Positions 32,853 through 40,634 of a stretch of 63,798 bases of DNA are shown piece by piece. Every line of letters begins with the position of its first letter. The first letter of the stretch is position 1. This DNA comes from Bacillus sp. sid0103 (GTDB taxonomy: Bacteria; Bacillota; Bacilli; Bacillales_B; DSM-18226), in the NCBI RefSeq assembly GCF_019219025.1, contig NZ_JAHUWN010000034.1, forward strand, positions 1 to 63,798. The letters run 5' to 3'. Below the pieces are notes generated by a model. That model did not search any database. It saw only the letters and a list, made by a program, of their open reading frames with translations, and was not told the DNA's origin. Made by a program: the position numbers and the translations under genes.

Positions 32853-33203
32853 TTAGAACGTTGCTTTAGGATTTGGTCCATATTGATTATCGACAGGCTG
32901 GCTATCTGTACAAGTGAAGATAAGTAAGATGATTCCGCCGACCAAAGGAACAAAGCTAATCAAAAACCACGCTCCGCTTTTTCCGGTATCGTGCAAGCGT
33001 CGTACGGTTACAGCCAAGGACGGGATGAAAATGGCTAAATAATAGAGTCCTGTGATGATGGCAAATAAAACTGAGATGTTACTTAAAATGACAAGGACTA
33101 AACCAATCACGACATTGACCAGATGGAACATCCAGTATTCTTTCCGTCTTGCCCGGCCAGAAAAGATCGCGTAATCCTTAAGTACTTTCATAAACCATTC
33201 CAT
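32853..33203 (-). CDS. DUF805 family membrane protein
   Basis: A 116-aa protein with the family signatures FSGRARRKEYWMF near the N-terminus and VRRLHDTGKSGAW in the middle, plus three to four membrane helices. Members are widespread; the function is unknown. The C-terminus (NQYGPNPK) is typical. GGTGCACG precedes the ATG. Confidence 0.92.
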   Translation of the reverse strand: MEWFMKVLKDYAIFSGRARRKEYWMFHLVNVVIGLVLVILSNISVLFAIITGLYYLAIFIPSLAVTVRRLHDTGKSGAWFLISFVPLVGGIILLIFTCTDSQPVDNQYGPNPKATF

Positions 33204-33303
33204 GAATCGTGCACCCCTAAGAAGAAAATAACAAATCTAGAATAAATTTTAAAATTGCTTTGTTAGTATAGCATTTTCATAGGTACAATCCAATAGGAGT
33301 CTA

Positions 33304-34527
33304 CTAGTAGAAACGCTTAAAGCTCTCAAAATGAGCTTGGTAATACGGGCTTTGTAAATTGGAAATCATTACACCGGAATCATTGGCATGGATGAACTGG
33401 TTGTTGCCAAGGTAGATTCCCAGGTGGGAAATCCCTCTTTTATATGTATTTTCGAAAAAGACAATGTCGCCAGGCTTCGGCGTGTCGACATAATATGTAC
33501 GATCGTAGTAACCTTCCGCCGAATAACGGCCCATTTTCATTCCAGCTTGATTGGACACATAATAGATGAAGCCGCTGCAATCAAAGCCCGAAAGCGTACT
33601 GCCGCCCCAGACATACGGAATCCCAATGAGCTTCTTGGCACTTGCAATCATTTTCGTGGTCAGATCTGAGTTAACAGCGGGTTCTGTCTTCGTTCCAGGA
33701 ACCTTCAGCTTTTGACCGACATATATTTTATCGGAAGTTAATGTATTGAGTGCCTTTAAATCCTTGATCGTGAGCTTATACTGAAGTGCGATTTTTTCAA
33801 GGGTATCTCCGCTTTTCACGATATAATCCGTTACGCTACCAGTGCTAGGAGTCGTTGTTTTTGGCGGTGTGGTGGCCGCTGGCGGCTTTGCTGTTACTGG
33901 TTTCGTTGAAGTTGTATTCTTCGCTGGAACCTTGAGCTTTTGGCCGACATAAATCATATCGGATTTTAGTTTGTTCAGTGATTTCAAGTTTGTCACGGTT
34001 GTAGAGTGATTACCGGCAATTTTGCCAAGATAGTCACCGCTTTTGACCGTATAAACACCCGTCGCTGTTGTCGCAGGTTGTGTCTTTGCTGGTGTCGTTG
34101 GCTTTGATGCTGGCTTTGATGTTGTCGTGGTCTGTTTCGGCGCGGACACCTTTAACACTTGACCGACATGGATAACCGTATTATTCAGCTTGTTCCACTG
34201 TTGTAGTTCTGCCAGGGTCACATGAAAACGGTTGGCAATCTTCACCAAAGCATCACCTTTTACAACGGTGTAAGTGGTTGGCTGTGATGCTTGGGTCATT
34301 TTGCTAGCGACCGTAATCTTGAGCATTTGATTGACGGAAAGGAAATCCGACTTCAACCCATTTGCTGTTTTGATTTCTTTGACACTCGTATGATATTTAA
34401 GCGCGATTTTCGATAACGTATCGCCTTTTTGAACCTTATATGTATCGGCCAGGGCAGTGCCTGCAAAGACGGTCGAAAGCAAGGCAGCTGTCGATAAGGC
34501 ACGAACAATAGTTTTCTTCACTAGCAA
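33304..34527 (-). CDS. LysM-NlpC/P60 peptidoglycan endopeptidase
   Basis: A 407-aa protein: signal peptide (1-27), four LysM domains (about 28-71, 83-128, 155-200, 232-277; each starts Y-x-V-x-x-G-D) separated by Thr/Pro/Lys linkers, and a C-terminal NlpC/P60 catalytic domain (about 290-407) with Cys in GFDCSGFIYY, His in SHLGIYLG and His in FIHAND. It cleaves D-gamma-Glu-DAP bonds in stem peptides and functions in cell separation or elongation. Four LysMs and the length match CwlS; LytE has three and LytF five. Monocistronic. No ydaO riboswitch is visible upstream (34528-34818 is otherwise featureless). Confidence 0.93.
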   Translation of the reverse strand: MLVKKTIVRALSTAALLSTVFAGTALADTYKVQKGDTLSKIALKYHTSVKEIKTANGLKSDFLSVNQMLKITVASKMTQASQPTTYTVVKGDALVKIANRFHVTLAELQQWNKLNNTVIHVGQVLKVSAPKQTTTTSKPASKPTTPAKTQPATTATGVYTVKSGDYLGKIAGNHSTTVTNLKSLNKLKSDMIYVGQKLKVPAKNTTSTKPVTAKPPAATTPPKTTTPSTGSVTDYIVKSGDTLEKIALQYKLTIKDLKALNTLTSDKIYVGQKLKVPGTKTEPAVNSDLTTKMIASAKKLIGIPYVWGGSTLSGFDCSGFIYYVSNQAGMKMGRYSAEGYYDRTYYVDTPKPGDIVFFENTYKRGISHLGIYLGNNQFIHANDSGVMISNLQSPYYQAHFESFKRFY

Positions 34528-34818
34528 ATCACCTCTATTTTTTTCACATTTTTATTAATTTTACCATAGTTTGCTAATGTTTCGGATAAAAAGTTGTAAA
34601 TTCTTCCTGAATTGTTAGCGAAATATGGTTTATTTGCTGAATTATCGGATAATTAAAGAGGAGGGGGGAGAAATCTCCAGGCGATGATTTTTCTGCAAAA
34701 GGAACAAATCCCTACAAATTTCACTTATTTTCAACATAATCCTACTAAAATAGCATATACATTTTTCGTCGATTCTAGTAAAATAAGGAATTAGATTTGA
34801 ACATAAGGAGGTAGAAAG

Positions 34819-34974
34819 GTGGACTTGAAAAAAGAGTCTAATAGTTCCAATGCAGGCAATTTCTCAGAAATCGTCAGAAAAGCATACGAATCGGGCGTAA
34901 ACGAAAACGAAATCACCGTAGAAAAACTAATCGCAGACCTAAAAGCAGACTTGAAAAACTTAATGGTCGGTTAA
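34819..34974 (+). CDS. Small acidic protein, 51 aa
   Basis: Reads MDLKKESNSSNAGNFSEIVR, later GVNENEITVEKLIADLKADL. Helical and charged, no Cys. Start GTG with AAGGAGG 6 nt upstream, and a strong terminator follows, so it looks like a real gene. Family not recognised. Confidence 0.65.
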   Translation: MDLKKESNSSNAGNFSEIVRKAYESGVNENEITVEKLIADLKADLKNLMVG

Positions 34975-35003
34975 ATATATATAATATCAACGAAGAAGAT
35001 ACA

Positions 35004-35033
35004 ACCACCGAGCGAACCTCGGTGGTTTTTTTG
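35004..35033 (+). terminator. Intrinsic terminator
   Basis: ACCACCGAG pairs with CTCGGTGGT around CGAAC, followed by seven Ts. Confidence 0.88.
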
Positions 35034-35099
35034 TGTTTTTGGGATATCTGAGGGCGTGGATGCGGCCTGTGGCGGTAATTGGGCGATTACTGTATTTCG

Positions 35100-35628
35100 T
35101 GATTGATACCCTTTTGGGAAAAGATAGGTTGGGTGGTAAGCATATAGTGTGAATGATGCCCTTTTGGGGAAAGATAGGTTGGGTGGTAAGCATATAGCGT
35201 GAATGATGCCCGTTGAGATAAAAAAATGGCTTCAACGGTAACCATAGAGTGCGTATGATGCCCGTTGAGGTTAAAAAATGGCTTCAACGGTAACCATAGG
35301 GTGCGTATGGTGCCCGTGTGGATAATAAAATTGCTCCGGCGGTAACCATAGGGTGCGTATGGTGCCCGTTGAGGTAAAAAAATGGCTTCAACGGTAACTA
35401 TACGGTGCGTATGATGCCCGTTGAGGAAAAAAATTGCTCCAGCGGTAACCATAGAGTGAGTATGATGCCCGTTGAGGTGAAAAAATGGCTCCAGCGGTAA
35501 CCATAGAGTGTGTATGATGTTGAGGTGAAAAAATCGCTCCAACGGTATTCAAAAGGCGCGACTAATGCCATTGAAGGTAAAAAAGTAACTTCAATGGTAA
35601 CTAGTGAAAGCGACAAACGCCCGTGAAG
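35100..35628. repeat. Tandem array of about 52-bp hairpin units (about 10 copies)
   Basis: The anchor TGCC recurs at 35157, 35207, 35259, 35311, 35363, 35415, 35466, 35518 (broken), 35566 and about 35617, spacing 48-52 bp. Most units contain an inverted repeat, for example CCGTTGAGG with CTTCAACGG around an A-rich loop, then GTAACCATAGGGTGCGTATG. The unit at 35568-35597 has CCATTGAAG with CTTCAATGG, a compensated G-C to A-T change. The first two units are a diverged subtype (AAGATAGGTTGGGTGG). The period is not a multiple of three, so the long minus-strand readings across it are not genes. Confidence 0.85.
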
Positions 35629-35632
35629 GTGA

Positions 35633-35704
35633 TTCGCTGATAAAATGGGATTTCCGCTGATATATTGGTCCGTTTCGCTGATCAATTTCAATCATCCGCT
35701 GATA
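35633..35704. repeat. 20-21-bp-phased array, CGCTGATAA core (4 units)
   Basis: CGCTGAT words begin at 35635, 35655, 35676 and 35697, spacing 20, 21, 21. The array directly follows the 52-bp hairpin array and shares its core with the array at 38831. Confidence 0.7.
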
Positions 35705-35873
35705 AGTTCCCTCAAGTCTCCTAAAAACGGACTTAAATAAAGGATTTTTAATAGAGTTGTTGTCCAAGCGGCATCATCTATGAAAAATAATTTCAGAGAT
35801 GAGACTTTTGTATAAACTATGAAATTTTTGTCCATCCTTAAGCTATAAAACTAGTTTGGGAGGAGAGGAGAAC

Positions 35874-36101
35874 TTGAAATGGTTTGGCATAGGAAAAGTC
35901 AGATCAAAATTGGGGCGTTATATTGATCAGCATGGAATAAGCCAAAAGGAATTAGAGAAATCAGGAGTTAGTCGAGCGACAATTAGCCGATTATGTTCAG
36001 ATGACGAGCACCAGCCAACAATAAGCACAGCAAGGAAGATCATAACTTTTCTTAAGAAACTGGATTCAAGTGTAGATTATGATAATTTTTTCAATATGTA
36101 G
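35874..36101 (+). CDS. XRE-type helix-turn-helix protein
   Basis: A 75-aa DNA-binding protein: SKLGRYIDQHGISQKELEKS, then GVSRATISRLCSD (recognition helix). A lone Cro/C1-type domain without effector. TTG at 35874 preceded by GGAGAGGAG; longer readings run through that site. It is followed 12 bp later by a 58-aa gene, probably in one transcript. Target unknown; phage-like in style but no other phage genes are near. Confidence 0.82.
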   Translation: MKWFGIGKVRSKLGRYIDQHGISQKELEKSGVSRATISRLCSDDEHQPTISTARKIITFLKKLDSSVDYDNFFNM

Positions 36102-36113
36102 GGGTGGATATCG

Positions 36114-36290
36114 ATGAGCATAGAAGAATTAAATAAAATTATTGCAGTAAAAAAGATGGATTTAGAGGAATGTGAACAAGAACTTAACAATCGTTACTAT
36201 CCTTCTATAGTAAGAATGGCCATGACGACTTACATATTAATCTTACAAGAACAATTAGAAAGGTATAATAACGATCGTATTAATTGGTAA
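36114..36290 (+). CDS. Small helical protein, 58 aa
   Basis: Reads MSIEELNKIIAVKKMDLEEC, then ELNNRYYPSIVRMAMTT and LILQEQLERYNN. Two amphipathic helices, a hairpin-like layout. It lacks the SQELD motif of Spo0E-type phosphatases. GGGGTGG 6 nt upstream. It follows the XRE gene closely and may be its partner; that is inference. A terminator follows at 36322. Confidence 0.65.
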   Translation: MSIEELNKIIAVKKMDLEECEQELNNRYYPSIVRMAMTTYILILQEQLERYNNDRINW

Positions 36291-36321
36291 TGAGGCTGCA
36301 TGGGAAGAAGCGGGAATGAAG

Positions 36322-36352
36322 AAAAGCTCCAAATAAGGGGCTTTTTTCTTTG
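36322..36352 (+). terminator. Intrinsic terminator
   Basis: AAAAGCTCC pairs with GGGGCTTTT around AAATAA, followed by TTTCTTT. Confidence 0.75.
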
Positions 36353-36456
36353 CATGAAAAAAGCTAAGGGTCCAAAAACGTTGAAATACTGCTGCAGTAA
36401 AAATAGAATGATATCCTGCATCTTTGGGGAAATTATGTTATCTGGAGGGAGTATGG

Positions 36457-36882
36457 ATGAAACAAAGAAAAAAAGACAATAGATTCAATATTAAACTAGC
36501 CACAGTTTTTCAATATGCTTTAAATACAGCATTGGTTTTACTAGCGATTGTTTTATGCATATTGCTTGGCAAAGAGATCATCTATTTCGTTCGTTATGCT
36601 TTTTTTAACCATGACATTGAAGAACACTACAAATTTCTTGAGAGCATCTTGGTTTTCTTTTTGTACTTTGAATTAATTGCGTTGATTGTCAAATATTTTG
36701 AGGAGAACTATCATTTCCCGCTGCGCTACTTTCTTTATATTGGCATTACGGCTTTGATACGCCTAATCGTTGTCTACCACGACAGCCCGATTAATACCAT
36801 ATTATATAGTGGCGCGATTTTGGTTTTAGTTATCAGTTTTTATATTTTGAATTCGGCTAAAGAAAAACATGAGAAAATATAA
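36457..36882 (+). CDS. psiE: PsiE-family membrane protein
   Basis: A 141-aa protein with four membrane helices; the FVRYAFFNH and [20 protein letters not shown] regions and [10 protein letters not shown] match the phosphate-starvation-inducible PsiE family. Function not established. The ATG at 36457 has GGAGGGAG 7 nt upstream; earlier in-frame starts lack one. Confidence 0.85.
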   Translation: MKQRKKDNRFNIKLATVFQYALNTALVLLAIVLCILLGKEIIYFVRYAFFNHDIEEHYKFLESILVFFLYFELIALIVKYFEENYHFPLRYFLYIGITALIRLIVVYHDSPINTILYSGAILVLVISFYILNSAKEKHEKI

Positions 36883-36968
36883 TAGCTAACAAGCGAGGGT
36901 CAATGGCATATAATCTTTTCTACTGGTAACGATAAACATAATTACCATATTTAAAAAGGATGATTAAA

Positions 36969-37553
36969 TTGTCAGACCCTCGAATCGTTCAATTTGATAA
37001 GGCTGTTAAATTGAGAAAAGAGTCTACAGATGCTTTTCTCGATTATTGGCGGGACTATACACTGTATGCTTCTCTTGAATACTGGATCATGGTTGCTATA
37101 CTTGTGGCACCACTCATCTTCCTAGTCTTCAAAATTGATAAGCATAAGCTTTTTTTAATCTTATTTTATGGGTATACCATTCACATAATAGCTGCGTACA
37201 TCGACTTATATGCGGTCAATAGTGGACTGTGGAATTATCCATTTCAGGTAGTACCATTTCTACCTAGTTTTTCTATAGATTCAAGTATTATTCCGGTTGC
37301 TTTCATGCTGGTATATCAATGGACGTTAAATCATAAAAAAAATTATTACGTATTTTCATTTATTACATCAATCATTTTTGCGTTTATTTTTAAACCCTTA
37401 CTTGTCGGATTAGGCTTATTTAGAATGTATGGAAATATGAATTATTTTTATCTCTTACTTTTATATGTATTAGGGTCAATAGCTGCAAAATTGATAACAA
37501 ATGTATTTTTATGGCTTCAAAAGAAATACACTCAATTACCAGAAGCCCAATAA
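36969..37553 (+). CDS. CBO0543-family membrane protein
   Basis: About 194 aa, six predicted helices: YWIMVAILVAPLIFLVF, YGYTIHIIAAYIDLYAV, then LWNYPFQVVPFLPS and LVYQWTLN. The layout W-x-Y-P-x-x-x-x-P-F followed by a helix is typical of the CBO0543 family of Bacillales and clostridia. Function unknown. I prefer TTG at 36969, 9 nt from AAAAGGATG; the ATG at 36960 is inside that site. Confidence 0.75.
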   Translation: MSDPRIVQFDKAVKLRKESTDAFLDYWRDYTLYASLEYWIMVAILVAPLIFLVFKIDKHKLFLILFYGYTIHIIAAYIDLYAVNSGLWNYPFQVVPFLPSFSIDSSIIPVAFMLVYQWTLNHKKNYYVFSFITSIIFAFIFKPLLVGLGLFRMYGNMNYFYLLLLYVLGSIAAKLITNVFLWLQKKYTQLPEAQ

Positions 37554-37618
37554 TTATGTTAAACGATAAGCCAACTTCACAGAGAAAAAGTAAAGATAAT
37601 ACTGGGTAAAATACGGTT

Positions 37619-37789
37619 GTCATTAATGGGTACAAACTAAAAGTCCCTAATGAAATGTATGATATTTGAAATGATTTAAGTTTTATTATAATCGGATGCA
37701 TAGGGATCGCTGCGGCGGTCTTTTTTTTCGGGTTGTATGAGCGGGGGTACATGGTCTCCGATGGTCTCGGTGAAACTTCACTATTTTAA
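37619..37789 (+). pseudogene. Small membrane-protein relic with internal stop
   Basis: One frame reads VINGYKLKVPNEMYDI, an in-frame TGA at 37667, then NDLSFIIIGCIGIAAAVFFF and GLYERGYMVSD. One membrane helix. No start or ribosome site. Low confidence. Confidence 0.3.
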
Positions 37790-37848
37790 AATCGTCTTAT
37801 ATTTGATGAAACTTTTCATAAACCTTACAGATGGAGGAGAGGTAACGA

Positions 37849-38805
37849 ATGAAAAACAGAATCGAAACATTCAAGGGATCGAAGCATTTCCGGCTGAATC
37901 AAGTCGCTGAAGGGGTATTTGCCGCAATTTCTATTCCTGGAACAGGCTCCCTAGGGAATGCAGCCATCATTGATCTAGGAGATTCAACGCTGGTGGTCGA
38001 TACCTTTACGACAATACAAGCAGCGGAGGATTTGCAGGCAGCAGCCATACACCTCACTGGAAATTCAGTTACCCATGTCATCAACACACATTGGCACAGT
38101 GACCATACAAGCGGGAATCAAGTGTTTACCCCCGAGGCACAAATAATTTCTACAGTTATTACACGTGAAATTATGGCTACCTTTGGACAAAACAGGTTAA
38201 ACCAGCAGTTGACAAACCCGGAACCAATTTATCAAGCAATCGATGAATTCGAGGAGAAAATACAACAAGAGACCGACGAAAAGCTAAAAAAGGAAATGCA
38301 ATGGGAGGTTGCGAGTGACCGTGAGTACATGAAAATACTCCCCAAATTGGAATATACACTACCCACAATCACTTTTGATCAACAGATGAGTATTTATGGT
38401 AGTGAGCGGACCGTGCAGCTTATCACGTATGGGGGCGGTCACACTCCAAGTGACGCATTTGTGTACTTGCCTGAAGAAAAAATTGCTGTAATGGGGGATC
38501 TAGTGCTCTCGAATCATCATCCAGTAATGTTTAATGCAAATCCCCAGGAATGGTTAACTATTTTAGAGCGGGTCCGACAACTGGATATTGTTAATATCAT
38601 ACCGGGGCATGGCGAAGTTTGCACAATGAAAGAGCTTCATGAGGTGAAGGGTTACATAAACGATATAATGGCACTGGTGGCGGAAGCCGTTCAATGTAAG
38701 AGAAGCATTGATGATATTTTAGTGCCAAAAGCGTATCAAGACTGGTACTTCACTACATATTTTAAAGAAAACCTGAAAAAAGTTTATGAGTTAATAACAA
38801 AATAG
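37849..38805 (+). CDS. Metallo-beta-lactamase-fold hydrolase
   Basis: A 318-aa protein. The zinc motif HWHSDH (HxHxDH, near residue 84 in VINTHWHSDHTSGNQVF), the Asp in AVMGDLVL and the His in IPGHGEV are all in place. Substrate unknown; such enzymes include lactonases, thioesterases and glyoxalase II-like proteins. GGAGGAGAGG precedes the ATG. No partner gene on the same strand. Confidence 0.88.
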   Translation: MKNRIETFKGSKHFRLNQVAEGVFAAISIPGTGSLGNAAIIDLGDSTLVVDTFTTIQAAEDLQAAAIHLTGNSVTHVINTHWHSDHTSGNQVFTPEAQIISTVITREIMATFGQNRLNQQLTNPEPIYQAIDEFEEKIQQETDEKLKKEMQWEVASDREYMKILPKLEYTLPTITFDQQMSIYGSERTVQLITYGGGHTPSDAFVYLPEEKIAVMGDLVLSNHHPVMFNANPQEWLTILERVRQLDIVNIIPGHGEVCTMKELHEVKGYINDIMALVAEAVQCKRSIDDILVPKAYQDWYFTTYFKENLKKVYELITK

Positions 38806-38830
38806 CGGATCAAAATTATTACATGCTAGA

Positions 38831-38862
38831 TTCGCTGATTAAAGTGTGTTTTCCGCTGATAA
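38831..38862. repeat. Short 21-bp-phased pair, CGCTGAT core
   Basis: TTCGCTGAT at 38831 and TTCCGCTGAT at 38851; the CGCTG words are 21 bp apart (38833 and 38854). Same core as 35633-35704. Lies between convergent genes. Confidence 0.5.
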
Positions 38863-38902
38863 GCTGATTAGTTGGCCTAAACCGTCCCCGTGGTCTATAA
38901 AC

Positions 38903-38932
38903 AAAAAAAGGATAGCCCTTGTAAGGCTATCC
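38903..38932 (-). terminator. Terminator of tcyP
   Basis: GGATAGCC pairs with GGCTATCC; on the minus strand followed by seven Ts. Confidence 0.85.
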
Positions 38933-38943
38933 AGCATATTTTA

Positions 38944-40326
38944 TTAAGCTTCTATTACTCTAGGCTGTTGGTATACTTCATTTTCTAATTCGCCTGTGAT
39001 CTTACCAGTCAGCACGCCGGCGGTCATGCTTCCGCTAACATTCAAGGCTGTACGTCCCATATCAATTAAAGGTTCAACTGAGATTAGGAGTCCTACAATG
39101 GCAATTGGTAGGTTTAATACGGATAGAACAATCAATGCGGCAAATGTGGCTCCACCGCCAACACCTGCAACGCCAAATGAACTAATCGCCACTACTAGAA
39201 TAAGAGTAATAATAAAGGATGGGCTTAACGGATTGATGCCTGCAGAAGGCGCAACCATGACGGCTAACATCGCTGGGTAAATACCGGCACATCCGTTTTG
39301 GCCGATGGAAAGTCCGAAGGATGCTGCAAAGTTAGCAATCCCTTCCGATACACCAAAGTCTTTTGTTTGTGTTTGGATATTTAAAGGTAATGTTCCAGCA
39401 CTTGTACGGGAAGTAAAAGCAAACGTTAGTGCAGGCAAAGCTTTTTTCACATAGTTTACAGGACTTAATTTCGCAAGTAAAAGGAGCAACAGATGCACGA
39501 CAAACATAGCAATTAATGCCACATAGGATGCAATGACAAACTTCCCTAATTTCGCGATCGCTGCATAGTCGCTCATCGCCATCACTTTCGTAATTAACGC
39601 AAGTACACCATATGGAGTAAGGCGAAGAATAAGTGTGACGACCCTCATGATAATCGCGTAAAAAGTATCAATGATTTTTGCAAAAAATTCCCCGTGTTCA
39701 GGATCTTTTCTCTTCACTCCAAGGTAAGCCATACCAACAATCGCGGCAAAAATAACGACGGCGATCGTAGAGGTTGGACGGGCACCCGTTAGATCTTGAA
39801 ATGGATTACTTGGAAATAACTCGATGATTTGCTGTGGAATCGTCATGTCTTGAACGCCAATTACTTTTTGTTCCAATTCAGCATTTCGAGCTGCTTCTGC
39901 ATCCCCTTGATTTAATTGAATTCCATCCAGGCCAAATCCTAGCGCTGAACCAATTCCAATCGCTGCAGAAATAGCCGTAGTTCCAAGAAGAATTGCAATC
40001 ACAAGGAAACTAATTTTCCCGATGTTTTTAGTCAGCTTTAATTTCGTAAATGCTCCAACAATCGAAATAAACACAAGCGGCATGACAACCATTTGCAATA
40101 GTTTTACATACCCTGTTCCAACGATATTAAACCAATCGATGGACTTTACCGTAATGTTGGACGTTGTCCCATAAATGAAATGAATGATAAATCCAAAAAC
40201 AATACCCAAACCCAGTGCAGTAAAAACACGCTTAGAAAAAGACACATGCTTTTTCTGCATCGCGAACAATCCTAGGATTAGAAGTAGGAAAGCCGCAATA
40301 TTAATAATAATCAAGATCGTATCCAT
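38944..40326 (-). CDS. tcyP: L-cystine uptake symporter TcyP
   Basis: A 460-aa member of the dicarboxylate/amino acid:cation symporter family with about eight helices and two re-entrant loops. Signatures: LLQMVVMPLVFISIVGAF, FTSRTSAGTLPLNI (serine-rich re-entrant loop 1 region) and GVAGVGGGATFAAL (loop 2). Length and sequence match Bacillus TcyP, the sodium-coupled cystine importer. In Bacillus subtilis it is repressed by CymR when sulfur is plentiful; an inverted repeat compatible with such control is at 40377-40405. AGGGGG precedes the ATG. Confidence 0.93.
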   Translation of the reverse strand: MDTILIIINIAAFLLLILGLFAMQKKHVSFSKRVFTALGLGIVFGFIIHFIYGTTSNITVKSIDWFNIVGTGYVKLLQMVVMPLVFISIVGAFTKLKLTKNIGKISFLVIAILLGTTAISAAIGIGSALGFGLDGIQLNQGDAEAARNAELEQKVIGVQDMTIPQQIIELFPSNPFQDLTGARPTSTIAVVIFAAIVGMAYLGVKRKDPEHGEFFAKIIDTFYAIIMRVVTLILRLTPYGVLALITKVMAMSDYAAIAKLGKFVIASYVALIAMFVVHLLLLLLAKLSPVNYVKKALPALTFAFTSRTSAGTLPLNIQTQTKDFGVSEGIANFAASFGLSIGQNGCAGIYPAMLAVMVAPSAGINPLSPSFIITLILVVAISSFGVAGVGGGATFAALIVLSVLNLPIAIVGLLISVEPLIDMGRTALNVSGSMTAGVLTGKITGELENEVYQQPRVIEA

Positions 40327-40376
40327 TATAATCCCCCTATAAAAATTATTTATATAATAAGAATACTATAATTTAT

Positions 40377-40405
40377 ATTATTCCAATTGGTCAAGTCGGA
40401 ATTAT
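40377..40405. promoter_or_regulatory. Inverted repeat upstream of tcyP, candidate CymR site
   Basis: ATTATTCC (40377-40384) and GGAATTAT (40398-40405) form an imperfect inverted repeat 50 bp upstream of tcyP. CymR is the known repressor of tcyP in Bacillus subtilis and its sites contain TTGGAAT-like words; one (CCAATTGG next to TTCC) is here. Assignment is inference. Confidence 0.35.
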
Positions 40406-40634
40406 AAAAAATTGAAAAGCTATAGAGACGGCTCTCAAGATTATAGTTGGAATGAGTAACCACCAGAACCGTGCTCATGGACTCGAATAACCTAGTTTCT
40501 TCTATTATATAGGGATAATAATATTGATAACGTTTTCAGCTAACAAACTAAATTCCACAAAATGGCCTATATGACAATTTTTAAAAACAGGTTACTATAT
40601 TAAAACTAAGATACTATTAAAGGGGAAAAGTAGG

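Noticed and set aside
34528..34818. Possible ydaO (c-di-AMP) riboswitch upstream of the LysM-NlpC/P60 gene
   Set aside because: Expected by analogy with other wall hydrolases, but I see none of its conserved core on the minus strand.
35087..35691. Long minus-strand readings rich in HHTH/NGHHTHSMVT repeats
   Set aside because: They follow the 52-bp hairpin array; the period is not a multiple of three, there is no ribosome site, and frames change between units.
36114..36290. Spo0E-like phosphatase
   Set aside because: Size and helices fit, but the SQELD signature is missing.
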